Source: Branchipolynoe longqiensis (Eukaryota; Annelida; Polychaeta; Phyllodocida; Polynoidae). From it: a DNA stretch of 64,000 nt. The position numbers were made by a program, and so were the translations under genes. Under the pieces are notes generated by a model. That model ran no database searches, was not told where the DNA came from, and worked only from the letters and a program-made list of their open reading frames with translations. Of the stretch, positions 43,479-55,129 are shown piece after piece; within the stretch, counting starts at the first letter, position 1, and every line of letters begins with the position of its first letter. Where the stretch lies: the NCBI GenBank assembly GCA_030323885.1, contig CM059186.1:152246407-152310406 (forward strand), written 5' to 3'.

Positions 43479-44097
43479 TACTGGTTGATTAAAGTCGCCG
43501 GTTATACCTCACCCAGATACAAATGAATCCAGCATCAAAAGCTCTCCAAAGTTTGTTAAGTTCATGCCACTGAACATGTGGGAGGAGAGTTGAGGTCTGT
43601 GATGTATGAATGACATCATAGATGGGATTCCCTCATCACATGACCTAGAGGGGTTCCCCTCACACAAGGGAAGCCATGGCAACCACCAAGATGACAGCCA
43701 CAGAAAGCTCTCAATTCAACTTTTAAAGTCTATTAATCTACATGATTTAATCAATTATTCACACAAAAAGTAGCTGCTTATGATAAATAAACATTTGAAC
43801 TTTATATTTATCATTTTAGATTGCAATTTCTAGCATTTCTTTCTCTAAATGGTTGTCTAAAAGTGTCAGTGCTGCTGGACTAAATAAAACACAACAGAGG
43901 CAACCAATGTCAGCACTCTCCCCCCACATATGTAGTTAAATAAACTGAAAACCAGCAAATGTATGCTTGGAGAGCATTTGTCGGAGTACGGGTGGTGTCT
44001 CAGCGACCTATAACTGGCCCCTTTAAAGTGCATTTTAATAGGTATGTAGGTGGTGAACTTAGAATACTGGTTGTGTTATATTTGCTAGAGTCTTTGA

Positions 44098-44190
44098 GCA
44101 GGGGTTGAAAATGGGAAACATTGGACCTAGAATGGGATTTGAACCCACACTTATTACCATTCCTCGGCTAGCATCCTAACCATTAGACTA
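44098..44190 (-). repeat. TRIM LTR fragment
   Basis: GAAAATGGGAAACATTGG and GGATTTGAACCCACACTT match part of the tRNA-like LTR. Confidence 0.65.
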
Positions 44191-44228
44191 TTAGAACTAT
44201 TAGGTTATTAGGCCATTAGTATTACACA

Positions 44229-44410
44229 ATTAGGAGGGATTGAAAATGGGGAACATTGTGCATGGAGTGGGATTTGAAGCCACACTTATTGCCATTCCTG
44301 GGCTAGCGTCCTAACCATTAGCCCATCTAGGCTTCCTGATACAATCAACCTAGCCATACCTACCTGTGTATGGTGTATTTCACCTGGGTAGATCAGTGCA
44401 CCTCACTACA
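44229..44410 (-). repeat. tRNA-like TRIM LTR, degenerate full copy
   Basis: From GATTGAAAATGGGGAAC through CCTAACCATTAGCCC to CAGTGCACCTCACTACA. The termini have drifted and no TSD is clear. Confidence 0.75.
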
Positions 44411-44524
44411 CTAATTTGGGTTACATGTTGTAGTTGGGCAGCAGAGTAACTATGCCAAGCTCCTTACAGTAAATGCGAGCTATCATGAGCGAAGTGTTGT
44501 AGTTAAACTATGACAAGCTACATG

Positions 44525-44605
44525 CCTATGCTCCCTGATGTCATCATATCCACGCCTACCTGTCTATGTGGTTCATTGCCTGAGAGGCCAGTGCAGGCTA
44601 CTGCA
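44525..44605 (-). repeat. TRIM LTR, 5' part only
   Basis: GCTCCCTGATGTCATCA, CACGCCTACCTGTCTATG and GAGAGGCCAGTGCAGGCT match the distal LTR half. Confidence 0.75.
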
Positions 44606-44977
44606 ACAGTAAAAATGCTGCTGGCCTTTTGAAGCCAGCTTTTCTGATTACTCCCACATCACTGTCTCCACAACAGGGCTGCGAAACAACCCGTTGCAAA
44701 AAAGTGTTTGGGAGCTGGGTTATGGAAATAACCACATGAATTATATACATGTCAGCTATGCTGTAGTTTAAATATGAATCTTTTAAGAAAATGATGTGTA
44801 GCATTGAAAAACGTATTCAAACCATTGTGCAACGAACCAAAGAATTGTAGTGCTAGTAGTTGTTCCCACGGGGTGTATACCCTGATGCAAAGTCCTGATC
44901 ATGCAAAATATGATGTGCATAGCTAAATCGAGGAATAGATTCTTACAAGCACAATCTAAATAGTGGCACGTTATACA

Positions 44978-45165
44978 TCATCATCATGCTGTCAGTCGCG
45001 ATGTGACAAAGACTGCTTTCATTTCTTGACTGCTGCTCTCCATTTATCTCTCTGCTGTGAGAGTGATGTCCATGAGTCAGTCCTAACGTCTCTCAGCTTC
45101 AAGTTTCTCTTGATAATATCCTTGAACCGGAGATGAGGGTGTCCTCGCTTTCTCTGACCAGAAGA
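44978..45165 (-). mobile_element. LINE 3' end fragment, copy 2
   Basis: On the - strand reads SGQRKRGHPHLRFKDIIKRN and then DSWTSLSQQRDKWRAAVKK, a typical LINE endonuclease-RT C-terminus (RGRPxxRFKD ... DKWR). 5'-truncated. Confidence 0.8.
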
Positions 45166-45499
45166 CAATTGAGAATAGAGGATCTGGTTTGGTTATACAC
45201 TCACCTGATAAATACGTTATATACTTACACTTACAGCTTCAATCATTGAGTTCTAACTTTAAATTTTAATGTGGTGATTAATGGATGCAATAGCCTATTG
45301 GGGAATACAAATAATTGAACTCAGTAAACAACCTAGCATTGCACTGCGCATGCTCCTAACTGTAGCTCCCCCCTCCCCCCATCAACCCCCATGCCCCTCC
45401 CCTTATTTGCTACGGACCTGTAGTCTGCTTACTCCCATCATGGCTGCAAGCTGTAGAATTCATCAACCTCAAGCTGGGCTGGCTTGGGGAGGCGTGGGC

Positions 45500-45600
45500 G
45501 GCGCGTGTAGCAGCGGGGGATGTGTGTGTGTGTGTGGGGGGGGGGGGGGTGAGTGGGGGGGGGATGGATGAGTGGGAAGGGGGGTGCGGGGGGTTGAGCT
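45500..45600. repeat. GT/G-run low-complexity tract
   Basis: (TG)n followed by G-runs of 14, 9 and 6 on the + strand; strong G-quadruplex candidate. Confidence 0.8.
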
Positions 45601-46289
45601 GCACGGGCACACTGTGCCGCCAATCCACTTGGAGCAGCTCATGTGGTGAAATCCACGTTAGTCATTACCTGTTTACAGATAGGGGGATGAAGTGCAATTC
45701 ACCAAATCCACACTCACTCTGACAGCAATGGTCGCACCACAAGGTGCAAGTTGTTTCCCACTGAAAACATTACCCTATAACCCCAATCCCATCTTGCACG
45801 CCCCGCCAAAACCTGGCCCCCCCACCCTCCCTCCTCCCATCGTCGCCCCGCTCAGCCTTCCCGTTAGATTATTTATTGCCAGTGTTATATATATTGCATT
45901 GGTAATAAATAATCTATATATATGTGATATATAAAGCACTTACGCCAATATTATTATGGATTTAATTATTCTGTAATTGTCATTATCTGCTAATTGTAAT
46001 TGTCACTATCTAGTACTCATGTAACTTCCTTATTAAATAGTTTATATATATATATATATGCAACAAAAAAGTAATTAAATTTATTAAAGTGATTTTGTTC
46101 ATCTAAATAATATGTTGTTTGCACGCAGAGAATGGTCTTCCAGCCTTACTAAAATATTGTGACCCATTAAACACAAATTAGTTTTAAAGTTATAAGAAAA
46201 TGCAAAAAGCATGGATATTAATTGAATAAGAAAAGAGTGAGCACAAAAGAGAACAAAGCTATATTAGCCTAGCATGGTAGTAGTTAGTG

Positions 46290-46572
46290 CTCACTCCACC
46301 CTATTTACACCTGTCAACTGTCACATCCTCACCCCACCCCATTCACACTCTGTCAACTGTCACATCCTCACCCACATCCTATCCACACCCTGTCAACTGT
46401 CACATCCTCACCCCAATCCATCACATTCACATTCTGGCAACTGTCATATCCTCATACCCACTACACCCCATCTACACCCTCCCAACTTTCATTTCCTCAT
46501 ACCCACCCCATTCACACCCTGTCAACTATCACACTGTCACACCCACTCCATTCACACCCTGTCAACTGCCAT
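46290..46572. repeat. About 43-bp minisatellite
   Basis: Units on CCATTCACACCCTGTCAACT plus GTCACATCCTCACCCCAC, about seven imperfect copies; short open frames are artefacts. Confidence 0.9.
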
Positions 46573-46643
46573 TGTTATGCGAATATTATTTAGAAATAGA
46601 GGCATCAGTGTCCTTGCTTGGTTGTAATTATGTACTTGTCCTT

Positions 46644-47395
46644 AATAAGCGAGTTCAGCATTGACCGCGTGCATGTGCGAGGCCGACTTCCGGTCGTCGC
46701 TGTCGGGATAAACAAAGCCACATTTTGCATTGCACCTATGGCCGTGAGCAATCTTCTTACAGAAAAAGTGAAATATCTCTAAAACTACACCACCTAGATA
46801 CAAATCGCTTGGTACACATATAGAAAACATGTTTACCAAGAAGATTGTATTAAATTGATACGGTTAGGGTTCTGGATTTCTATAAATTTTGAATAAAACT
46901 AACGTTTCGCACTGCGTGTCCAAGCAAACTCAATGGCCTTGAGCAATCTTCTTACAGAAAAAGTGAAAAATCTCTAAAATGATACCACCTAGAAACAAAT
47001 CGCTTGGTACACATATAGAAAACATGTTTACCAAGAAGATTATATTAAATTGATAAGGCTAGGGTTCTGGATTTCTATTAATTTTGAATAAAACTAAAGT
47101 TTCGCACTGCGCGGACAGGTGTCACAGGCAAACTCAATGGCCGTGAGCAATCTTCTTACAGAAAAAGTGAAATATCTCTAAAACTACACCACCTAGAGAC
47201 AAATCGCTTGGTACACATATAGAAAACATGTTTCCCAAGAAGATTATATTAAATTGATAAGGTTAGGGTTCTGGATTTAGATTAATTTTGAATAAAACTA
47301 ACATTTTGCACTGCGCGTAGTCATGCACGTGGGTTTGTTTATCCCGATGACTTCCCATCAACCACCGCGCGCCCGAGATGCTGAACTCGCTTATT
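46644..47395. mobile_element. MITE with AATAAGCGAGTTCAGCAT ends around three 200-bp repeats
   Basis: Left AATAAGCGAGTTCAGCAT, right ATGCTGAACTCGCTTATT. Interior has three tandem units (TTAGGGTTCTGG-type landmark with GATA at 46857, 47052, 47256). The unit is the reverse complement of the one in 36837-37322, although the terminal repeats differ. Confidence 0.88.
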
Positions 47396-47402
47396 CTCAT
47401 AA

Positions 47403-47520
47403 CTTGTTCTGTCTACCAATGAAACAGCACTATACAGCTGCCATGAGTGTGCACCGTCAAAAATCAGCACCCTCCTGGTATGCCCGTAATGTTGATAGGA
47501 TGTAAAACACCGCCAATTAA
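47403..47520 (+). repeat. SINE family 1, 3' fragment
   Basis: ACAGCACTATACAGCTGCC to GTTGATAGGATGTAAAAC. Confidence 0.7.
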
Positions 47521-47567
47521 AGAGCCAACATACTGATGGTTGTAGGAGGTACCGCTGAGCGACCTGG

Positions 47568-47864
47568 TCATCGACTCAGTTTGCCACTAACCAGGTCAAT
47601 ATGGTTTAGAGGTGCCTCTGTGCAACTGCGCACTGCCTTCACTCCCGATAGTCCACACACATTTTGACATTCGGGCCTTTTGCCAGGATGCAAGTGAGAT
47701 AATTTCTTGTCCAAACTATGTACATATATATCTGCATGTGCTATCTTTGATGCAACGATGTAATGATAGTCCTTCGTTGATGCGGCTTTAATTCCTCCTG
47801 CACCTCGTTCTGCCAACACTTTAGTCGCTGAACCTAAGGTGTTGCTGATGGTCCACTCAAACAC
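47568..47864 (-). other. Unrecognised 98-codon open frame
   Basis: Open frame with mixed codon use reading SNTLGSATKVLAERGAGGIK and later DIYVHSLDKKLSHLHPG. No family, flanking exons or splice pattern recognised. Could be a transposon-protein fragment. Confidence 0.2.
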
Positions 47865-48003
47865 TAATCTAATACTTCAACAACTGATTCCCTGGTTTAC
47901 TTCATGGCCTCCCCAAGCGAGGAATTTAAATTATAGCTAACGATTCATCTGTGCTAAATTTGCACAATTTGATGGGTTGGAGTTTCAGCCGTATTTCTCT
48001 TTG

Positions 48004-48336
48004 ATTGGTTTGGTTGTTGCAGTTTTACGTCCTGGCAAGATCTAAGATCATATCAGGATGGGTACCGACTTGTGACAGTACACAATCATGGTGACTTTAT
48101 AGTGCTGCCCCACTGATAAATCAGACTGCTGACACCATGACCCGATATCCCACTCAGTCACATTATCTTGACACTGAGCTAACCAGGCCTTGCCCTATCC
48201 TATTAATGCCGAGCGCCAGGCTATGAAGCAACAAGTATCAACTTGGAAAGTCATTGGTTTAAATTGACCGGGAACCAAACTCGCGATCTCCTGCACACGA
48301 GGCCTGCGCTCTACCGATTCCGCCACCACGCCCGGT
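48004..48336 (-). repeat. SINE family 1, full length
   Basis: GGTTGTTGCAGTTTTACGTC tail to CCGATTCCGCCACCACGCCC head; the body carries TTTATAGTGCTGCCCCACTG. Confidence 0.93.
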
Positions 48337-48358
48337 ATTTTTCTGAGATGAAAACATT

Positions 48359-48520
48359 GTTTGTTGTTGTGGTTTTACATCCTGGCAACATCGAAGGTTC
48401 TATCAGGACGGGTACCGACTGGGAGGCCAGACCGCTGGTACCATGATCCGATTCCTACTCACTCACATTATCCTGATACTGAGTTAACCAGTTTTTGCCC
48501 TATACTATTGAAGTGGCCGA
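48359..48520 (-). repeat. SINE family 1, internally deleted, no head
   Basis: TTTTACATCCTGGCAACATC, then GACGGGTACCGACTGGGAGG (deletion of about 45 bp), ending CTGAGTTAACCAG. Tandem to the copy at 48004-48336. Confidence 0.85.
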
Positions 48521-48999
48521 GACTACTCGTCCTGTGGCAATTGTGGGCTTGGGCCAATTAGCCCGCATTCAGAAATGCGGGCTACTCGCCAAGACAGACC
48601 CGCATTTGCCACCATTTGCGGGGGCAGGTTCTCTGATGTAACGCATTGCTAGGAGACGTCAATTGTGACTTTCCTAGCAATGGTGGAAGGTCGAGCGCTC
48701 GGGCTCAGACCCATCGGACGTGAGCTCTTAAAAGTGATTGGAACATTCCTTGCATTCTTGACTATTCTCCAGTCTCTATGTATATTAACCGCTATGGTCA
48801 ACTTGATAGTGATATTCGATTGTTTTATATGTAATTAAGGGCCTTCTGCCTGGTAGGCTTTAAGCAGCCGATCAACCCTTCTGCGAGGATATTAATAGAT
48901 ATATTATTAATGAAAACCAGAATTAACATAGTGATATTTAGCTCGGAAAGACAATAACGTAGGCTGATTATCAGTGACAGTGGCAGCACCACAGGGAGT

Positions 49000-49331
49000 G
49001 TCTGCTTAGTTCTGGATTAAATTGCAGTATATTAGCACACACTGAATGGCGGGGAGGAGAGCCAGTTAGTTGAAACAATAAGTAACTTCTTTATTATATA
49101 AATGCGGGGGAAGGGACAAAAACCATATTTCTATGATACTCTGGCTGTCCGCCCTTAGCCCGGGAATTACACCGACGGAAGCGGTCTACCTGCAGACAGG
49201 ACGAGAGGCTGCGGAGGCCTGCGGCAGGCCCAGGAAATTCATATGGAAATAATTATATAAATTAACACGTAGGCTCGCCTTAGGCGGGGAGCGAAATAGC
49301 CGAACAGTTAAACTGGTGCCGTGACCAGGAT
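49000..49331 (+). mobile_element. Possible LTR plus primer-binding site of another retroelement
   Basis: TGGTGCCGTGACCAGGAT at 49314-49331 is a perfect 12-base complement of animal tRNA-His GTCACGGCA+CCA, extended to 18 with the T arm. A candidate LTR ends CGAACA (49306) and may begin TGTCTG near 49000. The LTR bounds are weak. Confidence 0.4.
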
Positions 49332-49799
49332 AGTAAGAGGTGTAATACCTTTTAATTCACTTTGTACACGTAGAAATAGTTTTTTTTTTTTACTAGCTTA
49401 TTCGGGTAATGTTGACAGTGGCATGTAGGCCTATTCCAAACGCCAGACATGGGCTTTTCGAGCATAGCACAGGAGCACCAAACTGCAATAAATGTTTAAT
49501 GAGTGTACCGGTATCTATGTTGGATATGTAGGATCAAATCTAGGTCAGTTCTTTGGTTAACAATTTTTTTAATTGATTCTTTTATCAAATTATACAGCAC
49601 CCCTCCCCGGTTCCACACTCTTTTAGTTTCAACATAATAATACTACTGATAATAATTTAACTTTAATAGAGCACCTTCACCACCAGACGATCATTCTAGG
49701 GCGATGTGCAATAAAACTATGTTATAGCATATTTACAACTTTGTTGTAATAATTGAAGGAGATTGAAATTTTATTGATCATAAAAAAGCTAAATTGACA

Positions 49800-49985
49800 T
49801 CACAGCTTCCCCCCTGAAACTCCCGCCCGCCCCCGATCCTCCTTCCGCATCAATCATGACCCCCTCCTTCCTCTCATCCCTTGCCAACCACTCAACCCCC
49901 ACTTACACAATCATCCCCTCAGCCATGAACACCACGCCCCCGCAACTTCACCCCCACCCCCACCCCCACCCCCACCTCAGCCGCC
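49800..49985. repeat. C-rich low-complexity tract
   Basis: CCCCCAC repeats at 49948-49978 inside a pyrimidine-rich 180 bp. Confidence 0.7.
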
Positions 49986-50394
49986 CCAAAACAACAAAAT
50001 AGCAACAAAACAACACAAAAGCACATCACAAAATTGTTCGGAACAAGTCGACAGAATCACATGCGCAAGACATGGTCTGAATTTTCCCCGATTTCTCATT
50101 TCGAGTTTGCTGAATATCTGCTTTCATTACTGTGGTCTTCAGTTTCGCAGTTCAAAGGCGAATTCCATTTGATATTTGATAAACACTTGAGCAATTCTGT
50201 GCGTGGGCGTTGGACTGGTATGGCTTACGTGAGTCTGATTCACTAACAAATCGCGTACTAATTTTCCGTTAAAAAAAAAAGAATAAACACGCTTTTCTAA
50301 GCAGGCTGATATTATGAAAAATACAATTACAAGTTAATAGAAAAAAGGGGCTACAGACAATCCATACATGCTTCATTTGTGGTAAAAAATGTTC

Positions 50395-50755
50395 ATTAAA
50401 GAGGCATAGTCCGATGAAGCATCACATTTTCAAAACCAAAACAATTATCTAGAATTGATTCTACATATCTCACTTAAATACTGATGCACTTATTAAGTAT
50501 GTGTTGCCAAATATAATGGAATACCGAGGCAATTTAATATAACTCGTCAGTGCTAAAGCCTACGGTGGCAGAGTCTTGGCGCGCTTGCCATAACTAATTT
50601 GACATATTTGCACTTATAATATCTCAAAGCTTAACTACTTAAGATAAAAGTTATTACAAAGCAAAGTAAGGTAGATTATAACAATCAATTTATTATATTT
50701 AACTCAATAAAATGACAGAAACTCAAAACTATCGGACTATGCAACTTCAATAACT
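50395..50755 (+). mobile_element. MITE family C, full length
   Basis: Ends AGGCATAGTCCGATGAAG and TATCGGACTATGCAACTTC. Body CACTTATTAAGTATG and TTTGACATATTTGCACTT. Confidence 0.85.
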
Positions 50756-51344
50756 TCCATATTTTAATTTTAATTTTAAGAGAGGTGGGAAGGTAAATTA
50801 TTTGTGAGCCGTGGCACATGCCTGGTTCTACTGCGAGGAGGGGGTGACGTACAACTAAGTGTATAAGCTGAGGCTCATCACTCTCACCACCAGCGTCCCC
50901 GTGCGACTAACACATCAATGCACGGAATTCCAACATAATTTCACAAAAAAACACACATACAGACACACCCTATATTAACGCAAATTCCACCCCCCCCCCA
51001 CTCCCCACCCACCCACCTTTTGTTTGATGTGCGGTGTGGTTGTTCGGTGCCGTAGTGAGGGTCCGTGCAGTCAGCAGTTTGTTGATGGGAGGGAGGTCGA
51101 TCGGTGGTTTGTTTGTGAACGGTGACGTGAGCAACACGTGACCCTCTACACGTGACCCGTTTACTGTGAAAGGAAGCCGACATCCGGTATCTTTAAGTAG
51201 CCTCGGTACAACACCCTGCTGCACATACCGTCAGGGCAGTGCGTCGTCGTCGTTGTTGTTGTTGTGCTGTTGTTGTTGTTCCCACATAAGAGAGTCAGAG
51301 TCTTCATGCGAGAAAACGAAAACGAGGCTAGCATGACACATTTT

Positions 51345-51455
51345 AATTGTTTGTTGGGGTTTTACATCCTGGCAACATCTAAGATCATTTCAAGATGGAT
51401 ACCGACTTGTGACTCATGGCGACTTTATAGTGCTGCCCCACTGGGGACTAATGGA
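51345..51455 (-). repeat. SINE family 1, 3' third
   Basis: TTTTACATCCTGGCAACATC to TTTATAGTGCTGCCCCACTG. Confidence 0.85.
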
Positions 51456-51507
51456 TACCGGAGAGGGGGGGGGTAGATCTTTGCTGCACACCGAAACCAA
51501 CCAACCT

Positions 51508-51805
51508 TGGTTGGTTGTTAGAGTTTTATGTCCTGGCAACATCTAAGGCCATATCAGGACGAGTACCGACTTGTGACAGTGCCCACTCATGATGACTGTA
51601 TAGTGCTGCCCACTGGGAAATCCGGCTGCTGGCACCATAAACCAATATCCCACACAGGCACATTGTCGTGACACTGTGCTAACCAGCCCTTGTCCTATCC
51701 TATCAATGCCGAGCATCAGGCTAGGAAGCAACAAGTATAAATTTTATAAGTCATTGGTTTCACTCGACCGGGAACCGAAGTCCCGATCTCCCGCACGCAA
51801 GCTAA
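51508..51805 (-). repeat. SINE family 1, nearly full length
   Basis: TTTTATGTCCTGGCAACATC tail, TATAGTGCTGCCCACTGGG body, CCCGATCTCCCGCACGCAAG near the head. Confidence 0.9.
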
Positions 51806-52167
51806 AACATGGTGAACTATGTCTGAATCGCAGTACCGAATTGCATTGCGCTGTATTCTGGTGGTAACCACTTCAGAATTGCATCGATTATTTTTGTTGT
51901 CATTTAACACAAATTTAATCAATTCAAAATTGCATCGGAGACCATGTTTGTTGTCATGGTGAAATATGTCTGAATCCCAGTATCGATTTGCATTGTGTGA
52001 ACATCTGGTGGTAACCACTTCAAAATTGCATCGGAGATAAGTTTTGTTGTTATTTGACACAAATTAAATCACTTCAAAATTTCATCAGAGAGCACTGTTG
52101 CTGTCATTTGACACAAATTTGACCGTTTCAGCTTTTCGTGTAAATTTCAATACAGGCATATGATACT

Positions 52168-52372
52168 GATAGGGCAAGGACTGGTTGCCTCAGTGTCGGG
52201 ATAATATGACTGAGTGGGTCATTGGGTCATGGTACCAGCAGCCTGATTTCCCGGTAGCGAAGCACTATAAAGTCACCATGAGTGTGCACTGTCACAAGTT
52301 GGTACCTGTCCTGATATGACCTTAGATATTGCCAGGACGTAAAATTCCAACAACCAACCAGCCAACCTTGGT
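52168..52372 (+). repeat. SINE family 1, 3' two thirds
   Basis: GGCAAGGACTGGTTGCCTC to GATATTGCCAGGACGTAAAA with CAACCAACC tail. Confidence 0.9.
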
Positions 52373-52494
52373 TGCTTTCGGTGTGCAGCAGTGATCTGCC
52401 CCCCTCCCCCCCCTCCATCTCCGGTCCATCCAGGGTACAGCGGGGGGAGAGGGGTCGTATGGGAGTAGGGAGGAGGTTTGAGACCTCTAGGTCC

Positions 52495-52573
52495 CCAGGG
52501 GCATAGCTAGGCATACGCGCGTACGCCAAAACGTCCACATCGTTTTGTCAACAACAACAAAAATTAAAAAATA

Positions 52574-52662
<89 letters not shown>

Positions 52663-52815
52663 GAGAGAGAGACAGAGAAGGCATGTAGTAGTCCGGAGTG
52701 TCGAAAAGTCAAGTCTAAAATGTGTCAAATCCGCCAGCTTAAGCTTAAGCGGCCCCCTAAACCCCTTGCCGAAATTAGGAGTACACATCGTTAAAGGTCT
52801 AGCTATGCCCCTGGT
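52495..52815. mobile_element. hAT-like MITE with AGGGGCATAGCTA ends
   Basis: Left AGGGGCATAGCTAGGC, right GGTCTAGCTATGCCCCT, flanked by GGTCCCC on both sides (7 bp). Contains CGTCCACATCGTTTTGTC and a (TA)n(GA)n microsatellite. Homologous to 62019-62250. Confidence 0.82.
52568..52676. repeat. (TA)n(GA)n microsatellite
   Basis: Dinucleotide run inside the MITE at 52495-52815. Confidence 0.97.
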
Positions 52816-52884
52816 CCCCACCCGGATCTGGCAGGTATTCTCTGCACTTCTCTTTCTACTCTCTCTCTCTCACATAGGGCTACA

Positions 52885-53070
52885 CCTAGATACAAGATTC
52901 ACTCCCATCCAGGGTAGGGGTGAATGACAACCCTGCCTAAATCCGAGCAAAACCAGCTTCAATAGGAATTAACTGTGGAGGTGATGGTTCTAGTGCAATC
53001 TGTACTATTGGCTTAATGTTTATCAATTGAGCAAGAATGCAAAATAACAAGATGGTTTTAAAAGCCTATT
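52885..53070 (+). mobile_element. MITE family E, divergent fragment
   Basis: AGATACAAGATTCACTCCC and GTAGGGGTGAATGACAAC match the E terminus; the rest is only weakly similar. Confidence 0.55.
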
Positions 53071-53074
53071 TATC

Positions 53075-53300
53075 TACATGATCGTGCAGAAAGTCAGGAT
53101 TCAAATCCCAGCCGAGTCAAATCAATGACTTACAAAATTGATGCTTGTCACTACCTAGCCTGCCGTCCTGATATGACCTTAGATGTTGCTAGGACGTAAA
53201 ACAACAACAAACAAACAACTACCTAGCCTAGCGCTCGTCATCAATAGGATTGTGCAAGGACTAGTTTGCTTAGTATCAGGAATAATGTGACTCAGTTTGG
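53075..53300 (+). repeat. SINE family 1, rearranged copy
   Basis: Head/body to CTACCTAGCCTG, then tail (GACCTTAGATGTTGCTAGG plus CAAACAAACAA), then body again (CTACCTAGCCTAGCGCTCG). One SINE tail appears inserted into another copy. Confidence 0.8.
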
Positions 53301-53307
53301 TAACTTG

Positions 53308-53860
53308 AACAAATTTGATGGTTTCATCAGACTATGCAGCTTTAGCAAATTTAATGGTTTCAATGCATTATGCAAATTCAACAAATTTGATGGTTTCATT
53401 GGACTATGTAGTTTTAGATAAATTTGATGGTTTCATGAGACTATGCAGCTTTAACAAATTTAATCGTTTGATCGCAGTATGCAGCTTTAACAAATTTGCT
53501 AATTTCATCAGACTATGTAGTTTTAAACAAATTTGATGGTTTCATCAGACTATGCAGCTTTAACAAATTTGATAATTTCATTGGAATATGCAGCTTTAAC
53601 AAATTTGATGGTTCACTCGACTATGCAGCTTTAACAAATTTGATGGTGCGTTGGACTATGCAGCTTTATCATATTTGATCATTTCATTGGACTATGCAGC
53701 TTTAACAAATTTGATGGTTTCATTGGAGTATGTAGCTTTAACAAATTTGATGGCTTCATTTTACTATGCAGCTTTAACACATTTGATGGCTTCATTGAAC
53801 TATGCAGCCTTAACAAATTTGATGGTTTTATTGGACTATGCAGCTTTACCAGTATTAGTT
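53308..53860. repeat. 36-bp satellite derived from a MITE terminus
   Basis: About 15 units of TTTGATGGTTTCATCAGAC plus TATGCAGCTTTAACAAA, first starts at 53311, 53347, 53383, 53419. The unit matches the terminal sequence of MITE family C (CATCAGACTATGCAGCTTTAA). Open frames are artefacts of the 36-bp period. Confidence 0.93.
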
Positions 53861-53934
53861 CACAATGTGCTCATGTAGGTGCTGGCCAGGGGCCCACTGT
53901 TGCCGTGTTGACAACGAGCCTAGCCCGCCTCATA

Positions 53935-54497
53935 AGCCGTGTTCACACGGGCAAAATGTGAAGCGAATTAGACAAATCGAATCAGGTGAGTCGAATTAGC
54001 GGCCCGTTCACACGGGCAGTACTTGGGCCGGAAATCAAAATCTGCGCATGAGCAAGTCCACATCACCACGAGAGAGTGGATTCGACCTAGATATGTATTT
54101 ACTGCATCGTATTGGTTTGGAACGGTCAAAACTTCTGCTGGGCAGTGAAACCCTAAAAATAAATGATGAAAAAAATATCTGTGCACCTCTAGCAGGTTCA
54201 TAGACCAAATTATATAATATGTGCTTTTGATTGACCGGAAAGTCAACAAACTAAGGTGTCGACTGCGCATGCGTGTGAGGTGCTTAATCCGCCTCAGTGC
54301 ATCCACACGGACAAAATAAATCGATTCACAGAAATCGCCTCACGTAAAGTACCTTGATAGGTGGTTTACAGGATGCGCATCACAGAAATTGATTCAGCCC
54401 TAATTCGACTCAGACGCCTGTTCACACGGGAAATGTGCGTCAAACTAGGCAAGTCGCTTTCTACGAATCGATTTACATTGTCCGTGTGAACACGGCT
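53935..54497. mobile_element. Palindromic MITE with GTGTTCACACGG motifs, ATA target duplication
   Basis: Ends AGCCGTGTTCACACGG and CCGTGTGAACACGGCT, flanked by ATA (53932-53934, 54498-54500). Further TTCACACGGG copies lie inside each arm at about 54009 and 54421. Confidence 0.9.
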
Positions 54498-54617
54498 ATA
54501 GATAGTGCCGAGTTCTAAAACAGGCATGTCCTTTCCTTTTCTCTGGTTCCACCACCTCGAGGCTCGAGTCACACATCCACAGAGCGGGGTGGAAGTTTTA
54601 TGTCCGAAAGCGCAGAT

Positions 54618-54930
54618 TTGTTTGTTTGTTGTTGTTTTGTGTCCTAGCAACATCTAAGGTTATATCAAGATGCATACCAACTTATGACAGTGCACACTCA
54701 TGGTGACTTTATAGTGCTGCCCCACTGGCATCATGACCCAATATCCCACTTGGTTACATTATCTTGATACTGTGCTGACCAGTCCTTGTCCTATTCTATT
54801 AATGCCAAGCGCCAGGCTAGGTAGCGACAAGTATCAATTTGATAAGTTACCGGTTTGACTCGGCTGGGATTCGAACTCTTGACCTTCTGCACAAGAGGCG
54901 CTCTACCGATTCGCCCACCACGTCCGGTGA
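54618..54930 (-). repeat. SINE family 1, near full length
   Basis: TTTGTTTGTTGTTGTTTTG tail, GACTTTATAGTGCTGCCCCA body, head CCGATTCGCCCACCACGTCC. Confidence 0.92.
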
Positions 54931-55129
54931 CAAAAACACAGGTGACACATTGCAGTGTAAAGGGGGCGTCCCACGCGGCGACAGGACGCGCTGCCGACCT
55001 GCCTGGTCACGTGCCGGGTCGCGTGTTGTCACGTGTTGTCGTGAAGCAGCCTGGCCCAATGCCACCGGATTACTAGAGGTTCGCCGATAGTTAGTTCACT
55101 GGTGCGCTAAATGAGTTGGTTACGTAGCT

